From Candidatus Gottesmanbacteria bacterium GW2011_GWC1_43_10 (GTDB lineage Bacteria > Patescibacteriota > Microgenomatia > UBA10105), in assembly GCA_000995415.1 (NCBI GenBank), contig LCEX01000011.1, forward strand, positions 1 through 43,799: a DNA stretch of 43,799 nucleotides. Reading direction: 5' to 3'. Both the position numbers and the translations under genes were made by a program. Positions 38,766-43,799 of the stretch are shown here, piece after piece; position 1 is the first letter of the stretch; the number at the start of each line of letters is the position of its first letter. A model generated the notes under the pieces. The model saw only the letters and a list, made by a program, of their open reading frames with translations, ran no database searches and was not told the origin of the DNA.

Positions 38766-38772
38766 TTTTACA

Positions 38773-39231
38773 TTAATAACTTTGTCTGATTACCTTACCT
38801 CCAATGATTTTAATATGCAGATGCGCCTGTTTTAAACGCCTGATACACCACTCGGCCAACCATTTTAAACTGGTCATGATTTGTGCATGCAGACCGGTCA
38901 ATATCTGATCATCAGTCAGGGGTAGTTGCACCGTGGTGGCGGTGGTCACCGGTTGCGCCATCCCCAAGGCTTGCACTCCCATTTGTTGTAAGTCAGGTGG
39001 CAAATGGATCGTTTCGCTTGTCTTGGTTACTCCTGCCTGTACTAATTCCGGCGACACTTCAATATCAGTTACCACTTCTTCGATCCGCCCGGTCTCAGCT
39101 GTCTGCACTGGCTCCTGCTCTTTTGGTAGTCCACTTGCCATCTGCACCACCGGCTGATTTAACCCATGATTTTGGGGTTGATTATTTCCAACAGATGAAA
39201 TACCTAGTTGTGGATCAGGCAGATTAGGCAT
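38773..39231 (-). CDS. Hypothetical 152-aa protein in the VirB4-like operon
   Basis: The chosen start MPNLPDPQLGISSV avoids a less likely ATG 12 bp earlier. The N-terminal half (residues 1-55) is Gln/Pro-rich and probably disordered; the middle has IEVSPELVQAGVTKTSETIHLPPDLQQMGVQALG; the C-terminus is a helix plus a strand (TSLKWLAEWCIRRLKQAHLHIKIIGGKVIRQ). I do not recognise a named family. It lies between the 634-aa gene (27 bp) and the ATPase gene, so a role in the same apparatus is likely. Confidence 0.65.
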   Translation of the reverse strand: MPNLPDPQLGISSVGNNQPQNHGLNQPVVQMASGLPKEQEPVQTAETGRIEEVVTDIEVSPELVQAGVTKTSETIHLPPDLQQMGVQALGMAQPVTTATTVQLPLTDDQILTGLHAQIMTSLKWLAEWCIRRLKQAHLHIKIIGGKVIRQSY

Positions 39232-39258
39232 TGCTACTATCATATCACAAGCCTTGTC

Positions 39259-41163
39259 TTAAGCTAAGATCACACTTCCGCAAGGAGCGCTCAACGAGCG
39301 TTGCCAGATTAGCCGACTTTTACGTTTTGGCCGGATTGGTGTTTGTCCAGTAACGATCCGGTTGGGTCGCTCAAATTGAAACTTGCGATGTAAACGTAAA
39401 TACAACCACCAAAAAATCCACCAATCTAAACTCGCGATTTTGGTTTTCCGCATGGGTTCAATCTGTAGTTTAAATTCGCCTAACCGCGTTTGGGACTCGC
39501 TCCTTGCTTGACCCCAAAAGAACTCTTGCCAATTGCTAGTCAGTCGCTGCCAAATTTGGATAAGTCCTTTTCTGAATCTTCCAACGAACCAGCTTTCAGA
39601 TTCTCTGGAGCTGCCTTGTTGTTTGAGCCATGACAATTGCCAGTTCGGACGTACTTCCCTTTCGGGCCTGACCTTTTTTCTTAATTCTTTCCGAAAATTT
39701 ATGCCTTGGTTTTTATCGGTAAACTTCTTGTACAAATACGCTAGCTTAATTTGAAATTGTTTTAAGAAATTTGTTTTTGTTTCTTGGCGTTTGAGCATAG
39801 ATTCGGGTTTAGTGGCGACTTTGATACGAACTATCTCAGTTCTGTGCAAAAAATAGGTAAATAAAGCTTGCAGTTTTTCCCGGCTGATGTGTAAAAACCC
39901 GGCGATTTTTTCGCGCCCGCGACTGATAGTTGATTTTAGAGGTTGAACTATTGTCTCAATCTTTGCTGGTATGCGTTTACTTAATTCTTTTGGCTGCATT
40001 TTTACCCAAGTAAAGATTTGCCTGACTTGCGTTTTTTTCTGCGTGAATATCTCTACTAACTGTTTTATGTAAGCTCGCCTCTTAGTTTCTGTTTTACTTC
40101 CAATAGTGGATTTAGCTACCGCAGGTTCAGTTCTCTTTATTGATGCAGGTTGGATCAAAAAAACTTGTTTAATTTTCACTTGCAGTTTTTCCCGCCAACT
40201 TAAGTTGGTTGGTTGGGAAAACCTGGCCTCAAGTTGTTTTTGCTGCCGGGTACGTTTGATTTTTTCCGTCATCCAGGCGCTTCCCGCCACCACCAGAGTT
40301 TGCCATAAATTGGGTTTGGACGGTGAAAACAGGGCTTTTTCGGCTACTGGCAACCGGAGTTTTATTTCTTTTCTTGGTTTTGACTCTGCTGATTTTACCA
40401 ATCTTAAATCACGGATAGCTGGAATTTTGTCTGATCCTTGATAGATCAACCGATTCGTGAAATTTACGTCAACAATTTTCTTTTGCCGCACATAATCTCG
40501 GCTTCTGTCCAAAAATCCGCCTTCCGTATTTAGATAAGCACCTTGAGTCTTCACTAACAACAATCCTTCACTGTCAGCTGCGTGATATTTATCGCTACCT
40601 GTATTCTTGCGTAAAACATCGCTGATTTCTTTTCTCGACAAGTCCCGGCCGGCGGCAGCTGCAATATCAAAACTCCGCATCACTACAATTCCATCACTTT
40701 TTACCTGCCAATCTTGCAGATACCGAAATGCACCGTCCTTACCGGCAGCCGTCACCAAATGCTTACTGCCTGCAAGGATCGCTTGTTCCAGTTTTTCTAA
40801 ACGGGCTAGTTCTGCCTCATCAGGGGCAACACCCAAACTTGGACCTAAACTGCGCACCCGCTCGACAAAAACTTCATGAAACATCCTACCATCGAGACTA
40901 CCTCCATCAGCTATTTGTAAACCCTTTTCGGTGATCCGATACCGTGTCTGGAAAGTCGACGTCCGTGATTTTTCTTTGATATGGGAGCGTACATCCTCAC
41001 CGATAGCTCGTCTCGCGATTTTTCGGAGTTCACCCCAACTCACGGTCGCAAGTGAAGTCTCGCTTTGGTTGACTTCTTCAAGTATTCGGTTCCGCGAAAC
41101 AGAGTTGTTCCAGCTATGTCCGCCGCCTCCACCCATATCTCCGATGCCTGGTATGACTTCCAT
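39259..41163 (-). CDS. Large basic protein of unknown function under a cobalamin riboswitch
   Basis: The 634-residue protein starts MEVIPGIGDMGGGGGHSW. An in-frame start at 41247 would run through a terminator and repeat DNA, so it is rejected. Residues 1-250 look folded (RYRITEKGLQIADGGS, FHEVFVERVRSLG, LEQAILAGSKHLVTAAGKDG), while residues 260-634 are unusually rich in Lys, Arg, Gln and Trp, with many WQ/FxxWVK segments. No membrane helix, signal peptide or known motif was seen. The terminator at 41164-41190 abuts its ATG and the riboswitch lies about 120 bp upstream. Confidence 0.65.
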   Translation of the reverse strand: MEVIPGIGDMGGGGGHSWNNSVSRNRILEEVNQSETSLATVSWGELRKIARRAIGEDVRSHIKEKSRTSTFQTRYRITEKGLQIADGGSLDGRMFHEVFVERVRSLGPSLGVAPDEAELARLEKLEQAILAGSKHLVTAAGKDGAFRYLQDWQVKSDGIVVMRSFDIAAAAGRDLSRKEISDVLRKNTGSDKYHAADSEGLLLVKTQGAYLNTEGGFLDRSRDYVRQKKIVDVNFTNRLIYQGSDKIPAIRDLRLVKSAESKPRKEIKLRLPVAEKALFSPSKPNLWQTLVVAGSAWMTEKIKRTRQQKQLEARFSQPTNLSWREKLQVKIKQVFLIQPASIKRTEPAVAKSTIGSKTETKRRAYIKQLVEIFTQKKTQVRQIFTWVKMQPKELSKRIPAKIETIVQPLKSTISRGREKIAGFLHISREKLQALFTYFLHRTEIVRIKVATKPESMLKRQETKTNFLKQFQIKLAYLYKKFTDKNQGINFRKELRKKVRPEREVRPNWQLSWLKQQGSSRESESWFVGRFRKGLIQIWQRLTSNWQEFFWGQARSESQTRLGEFKLQIEPMRKTKIASLDWWIFWWLYLRLHRKFQFERPNRIVTGQTPIRPKRKSRLIWQRSLSAPCGSVILA

Positions 41164-41190
41164 AAAAAAAACCTCCCGGGTCCCGAGAGG
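41164..41190 (-). terminator. Terminator at the start codon of the 634-aa gene
   Basis: CCTCTCG/CGGGAGG with loop GGACC is followed by eight T, and the ATG comes directly after the T-run on the minus strand. It is presumably the expression platform of the upstream riboswitch. Confidence 0.75.
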
Positions 41191-41199
41191 CGAAGTTGG

Positions 41200-41275
41200 T
41201 TGGCAGTTGATAGTAAGTAGTTCGCAATTCAAATAGCAACCGCCCACTGCAAACTATCTACTGCAAACTAAGTTT
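41200..41275. repeat. AACTGC-type iterated repeat
   Basis: Degenerate units such as GCAGTTGATAG, AGTAGTTCGC, CTGCAAACTAT and CTGCAAACTA follow one another. Related units are translated inside the 5'-3' exonuclease gene (4395-4430) and lie in the T-box-like leader (11480-11510). Here they separate the riboswitch from its terminator. Confidence 0.6.
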
Positions 41276-41284
41276 TCCTGCTCG

Positions 41285-41480
41285 GGATATATAATAAAAG
41301 CGAGTTCCTGACTCCCGCCATTTCGACGGATCACAGTTGCGGCACAGTCCTCGATTCGCACGAGGTTCCTCAACTTTTACTCAACAATGTTAATGAGTGC
41401 GAGCGTGTGGAAATTTTTGCAGCTCGCATCCGAGGAGGGACGATGCCTTAATGATCAACTAGAGCAACATCCCGATCGAG
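41285..41480 (-). promoter_or_regulatory. Cobalamin (AdoCbl) riboswitch
   Basis: The minus strand shows the conserved core in order: GAGGAACC then TCGTGCGAATCGAGG (41349-41371; consensus GGAA..GGUGnAAnUCC), GCCGCAACTGTGA (41331-41343; the B12 box, CCGCnACUGU) and AGTCAGGAACTC (41302-41313). A flanking GCGAGC/GCTCGC helix lies at about 41401-41430. It is followed by the AACTGC-type repeats and then by the terminator at the 634-aa start codon. It lies just downstream of the cobalamin adenosyltransferase gene. Confidence 0.85.
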
Positions 41481-41522
41481 TTGCGGAGCAAGAAAATTTC
41501 TACTGCGAGCACTAATTTACTA

Positions 41523-42053
41523 TTAGTAGTCTACCCCTTTTTTGGCCAAAATTCCAGCATCATAAGGATGCTTAATTTTTTTCATTTCCGTCACTAAATC
41601 GGCAGCTTCCATAATTTCCGACTTTGCTTCACGACCAGTCAAAACCACAGTCACTTCTTCAGGTTTACTCGCAAGCAGAGCGAGCACTTCCTTGAGTTCA
41701 ACAAGTTTTCCTTCGATTGCTCCATTGATTTCATCGAGAATGACTAATGGCCATTTTTTACTCATAATCTCTTTTTTGGCAAGCTCGAAAGCGTTAATCG
41801 CGCTTGCCTTATGCTCCTCTTTTGACTTTTTATCTCCCATGATGCCGACAAAGCCGCTGCCTGCTGGGATAATGGTTATGTCCTTAATATATTTTTCAAC
41901 TGCTTTGTGTTCCCCGGTTTTCCATAGCTTAATAAATTGGATGACCAATACTTTCCCACCCCACCCAACTGTGCGAAGTGCCATGCCAAGTGCTGCTGTT
42001 GTTTTTCCCTTCCCGTCACCAGTGTAAACAATTATTAATCCTCGGTCTCGCAT
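41523..42053 (-). CDS. cobA: Cob(I)alamin adenosyltransferase (CobA/BtuR type)
   Basis: The 176-residue protein (start MRDRGLIIVYTGDGKGKTTA) has the P-loop GDGKGKTT (12-19), and the family motifs GWGGKVLVIQFIK, ITIIPAGSGFV, LVILDEINGA and TGREAKSEIMEAADLVTEMKKIKHPYDAGILAKKGVDY, the last being the classic BtuR ending. It attaches the 5'-deoxyadenosyl group of ATP to cob(I)alamin, giving the cofactor needed by the adjacent class II ribonucleotide reductase. A TTG start 12 bp upstream is possible; ATG at 42053 is preferred. Confidence 0.93.
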   Translation of the reverse strand: MRDRGLIIVYTGDGKGKTTAALGMALRTVGWGGKVLVIQFIKLWKTGEHKAVEKYIKDITIIPAGSGFVGIMGDKKSKEEHKASAINAFELAKKEIMSKKWPLVILDEINGAIEGKLVELKEVLALLASKPEEVTVVLTGREAKSEIMEAADLVTEMKKIKHPYDAGILAKKGVDY

Positions 42054-42069
42054 CGTATTATGCAAGTAC

Positions 42070-42150
42070 CACGGGTATCAAAAGTATCACTGGTATCACC
42101 AGCTTATCTATTCTCGTGATACTTGTGGTACTCGTGCTACTCGTCATACT
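42070..42150. repeat. Degenerate GTATCAC iterations between nrdJ and cobA
   Basis: GGTATCA, AGTATCAC, GGTATCACC, GTGATACTTG, GGTACTCG and GCTACTCGTCATAC follow each other. It could be an expanded short repeat; no ORF or promoter is convincing here. Confidence 0.45.
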
Positions 42151-43799
42151 TCAACACTCTGAGTATCCGCAGCCATAGCACTTTTTGCACCCTTCTTCGT
42201 GAGCTAGAAGCGCTTCACCGCATGACGGACACAAATCAAATTCAACCGGCTTGGCAAACAATGGTTGCTGTCCAGCAACTACCGCCGGTACTACCGGCTC
42301 TGTTTCAATTTGAGTTTCAGCATGACCATTTCCCACTACTCCATGACCATTGGTAGAAAGAGTTGCTTGGCCATTGGTTGATTTGATATGTTCACCCAAC
42401 ACTTTGCTTATTGCATCTGGCAACGATCTGACGCGCTTTTCCCCAAAACCCACATGCCGCGACCCGCCAATACCTCCCAGTTGATGTATCACTTGCTTGA
42501 CTCGCTCTTTTTCCGAAAGTGGTGAAGCCATACGTAAGACTAGTGAAATCAATCGCCCTATCCCATCGGCCATTGCTGCCACATCGCTCCCCGCTTTACC
42601 CACTGTCACAAAAACTTCAAATGGATTTTCCCGGCCTTCACCATTACTATTGACTGTCACATAGGCTTTTCCTACCGGAGTTTCAATTTTGTAGGTTGAT
42701 CCATGGACTACCATTGGCCGCGGTTTAATCTCCGGCTGGATAGGCGTCGGTGTCAAAGCCGTATGACCGTTGCCTGCCTGCGCAGGCAGGGTTTGAACAG
42801 TTTCTGCTTTCTTCTCAGTAATCCGCTCCAAGACTCCGGCTCGGGATCCATCCCGCATGTAAGTCACTCCTTTGCAACCTAAATCATAAGCCATCATGTA
42901 GAGTTTTTTTACATCTTCCACTGTATGAGCATTGGGTGCATTAACGGTTTTGGAAATTGAGGCATCGACATATTTTTGGATCACCGCCTGGACTTTGACA
43001 TGATCTTCTGGAGTCAAGTCATTGGCTGAAACAAAATAAGAAGGTCGCTCCTCCGGCTTTGGATTTCGCCCGTTTTTGGCCTTGAAATCGGCAAACCAAG
43101 CATCATACAAAGGATGGCGCAAAATATGCTCCCCCAATCTATCCCGACGAATAAATTCAAATTCATAGACAGGTTCAATTCCTGATGAAGTTCCGGATAA
43201 AAGCGAAGTCGAACCGGTGGGCGCTTGCATCAAAAGCACGCTATTTCTGATGCCCTGCTTTTTGATACCTGCTCTGATGTGCTCTGGTAATTGTTTAATG
43301 AAATATCCCTTTAAATACTTTTCGGCATTAAATTTGGGAAACGGTTTTTTATCACGAGCTGTTTCAACAGAAGCTTCAAATGCAGCGTCGCGAATAATTT
43401 TGTAGATTTTATCGCAAACAACGATGCTCTCTTCTGATCCGTAACGAATACCCATCTTAATCAATGCATCTCCCAAACCCATGGTACCCAAGCCGATCCG
43501 ACGCTCGCCATTTAATTGGGTTTCACGAATGCCTGGAAAAACATAGACATCTTGGTCAATAATGTTATCTTGGAAACGAACGGAGATTTTGGCGATTTTG
43601 GCAAGTAGTTTATAATCCATTTCGCCTTTTTCGTTGACCAAAGCGGCCAGATTGATGGATGATAAATTGCATACTCCCCAAGCCGGAAGGCCTTCTTCAC
43701 CACAATCAAGACTAACATAACCATTGGTAATCCACGTTAAAGTTTCTGGCTCATGAACGTCAAATACATCTTCTTCTTTTCCTGTGTCTTCAACGCGTA
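42151..43799 (-). CDS. nrdJ: Ribonucleoside-diphosphate reductase, AdoCbl-dependent class II, C-terminal part
   Basis: The frame runs from the window edge and has about 549 codons. LPAWGVCNLSSINLAAL is the class II signature near the substrate site, and QAPTGSTSLLSGTSSGIEPVYEF is the phosphate-binding loop region. After residue about 330 there is the TSCPD domain (GKAGSDVAAMADGIGRLISLVLRM) and a C-terminal zinc ribbon CPSCGE...CKKCYGCGYSEC with the redox-type Cys pair. It makes deoxyribonucleotides using adenosylcobalamin. A CCTGCC palindrome is translated in frame as LPAQAG before the TSCPD domain. The N-terminus lies outside the window. Confidence 0.95.
   Translation of the reverse strand, partial: RVEDTGKEEDVFDVHEPETLTWITNGYVSLDCGEEGLPAWGVCNLSSINLAALVNEKGEMDYKLLAKIAKISVRFQDNIIDQDVYVFPGIRETQLNGERRIGLGTMGLGDALIKMGIRYGSEESIVVCDKIYKIIRDAAFEASVETARDKKPFPKFNAEKYLKGYFIKQLPEHIRAGIKKQGIRNSVLLMQAPTGSTSLLSGTSSGIEPVYEFEFIRRDRLGEHILRHPLYDAWFADFKAKNGRNPKPEERPSYFVSANDLTPEDHVKVQAVIQKYVDASISKTVNAPNAHTVEDVKKLYMMAYDLGCKGVTYMRDGSRAGVLERITEKKAETVQTLPAQAGNGHTALTPTPIQPEIKPRPMVVHGSTYKIETPVGKAYVTVNSNGEGRENPFEVFVTVGKAGSDVAAMADGIGRLISLVLRMASPLSEKERVKQVIHQLGGIGGSRHVGFGEKRVRSLPDAISKVLGEHIKSTNGQATLSTNGHGVVGNGHAETQIETEPVVPAVVAGQQPLFAKPVEFDLCPSCGEALLAHEEGCKKCYGCGYSEC
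42771..42790. repeat. CCTGCC-type palindrome inside nrdJ
   Basis: TGCCTGCCTGCGCAGGCAGG, translated in frame as LPAQAG in a linker. Close relatives are at 3793-3812 and in the arms around the nested tRNA at 34149-34255. Confidence 0.75.

Noticed and set aside
39259-41247. Longer start of the 634-aa protein (28 extra residues, with NCELLTINCQ).
   Set aside because: The extra residues come from the AACTGC-type repeat and the terminator; the ATG directly after the terminator is better.

Overview
The window reads as a chromosome segment of a Candidate Phyla Radiation (Patescibacteria) bacterium, most likely a Microgenomates-type genome. This is inferred from gene content: an FtsH interrupted by an intein, a stand-alone 5'-3' exonuclease instead of a visible full PolA, several integral-membrane GT39-type glycosyltransferases, a pilus/conjugation-type ATPase with an unknown N-terminal half, an AdoCbl-dependent ribonucleotide reductase with its own cobalamin adenosyltransferase, and tRNA genes that do not encode CCA. 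TGA is used as a normal stop codon. Many -10 boxes lie so close to start codons that the mRNAs should be nearly leaderless.

Layout. 1-4.8 kb: ABC exporter genes, a GT4 glycosyltransferase, then an island of CCCTTAA-type palindromic repeats (called PAL1 here) holding a broken DUF559 nuclease gene and three tandem zinc-ribbon genes, then the 5'-3' exonuclease. 4.8-12.4 kb: ftsH with a 426-residue intein in its Walker A motif; an operon of aspartate-racemase-like gene plus a YbaK-TrpRS-EMAP fusion, preceded by a T-box-like leader; and a 115-aa orphan gene with its own attenuator. 12.4-14.7 kb: a vapBC-like toxin-antitoxin pair, an XRE regulator, a receiver-like protein, radC, and a GIY-YIG nuclease. 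14.7-23.6 kb: membrane glycosyltransferases, a cation exchanger, a Fic protein and small membrane/secreted proteins, interspersed with a hairpin repeat family (called HP2) that is physically linked to both GIY-YIG genes. 23.8-30.5 kb: an integrative element (DUF5659, OB-fold protein, helicase-like ATPase, phage-type proteins, serine recombinase) ending against a tRNA-fMet gene. 30.5-34.4 kb: tRNA(CAU), ftsB, a Xer recombinase, a PH-domain protein, idi, and a tRNA locus in which one tRNA gene is split by insertions, one of which contains another complete tRNA. 34.6-43.8 kb: a GT39-like protein, the VirB4/TraG-like ATPase operon preceded by a cobalamin riboswitch, then the cobalamin adenosyltransferase and nrdJ.

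Three themes link the genes. (1) B12: nrdJ needs adenosylcobalamin, the adjacent adenosyltransferase makes it, and a B12 riboswitch sits just downstream of that gene, facing a gene of unknown function. (2) RNA-based control: a T-box-like leader, a three-strand attenuator, a B12 riboswitch and a pseudoknot-capable leader are all visible. (3) Small palindromic repeats of at least six families colonise intergenic DNA, tRNA genes and coding sequences (in frame), and two families are coupled to nuclease genes (DUF559, GIY-YIG). The most unusual items are the tRNA-within-tRNA locus, the GIY-YIG element with terminal inverted repeats, and the DUF559/PAL1 island. No database search or folding program was run; family names come from motif recognition.
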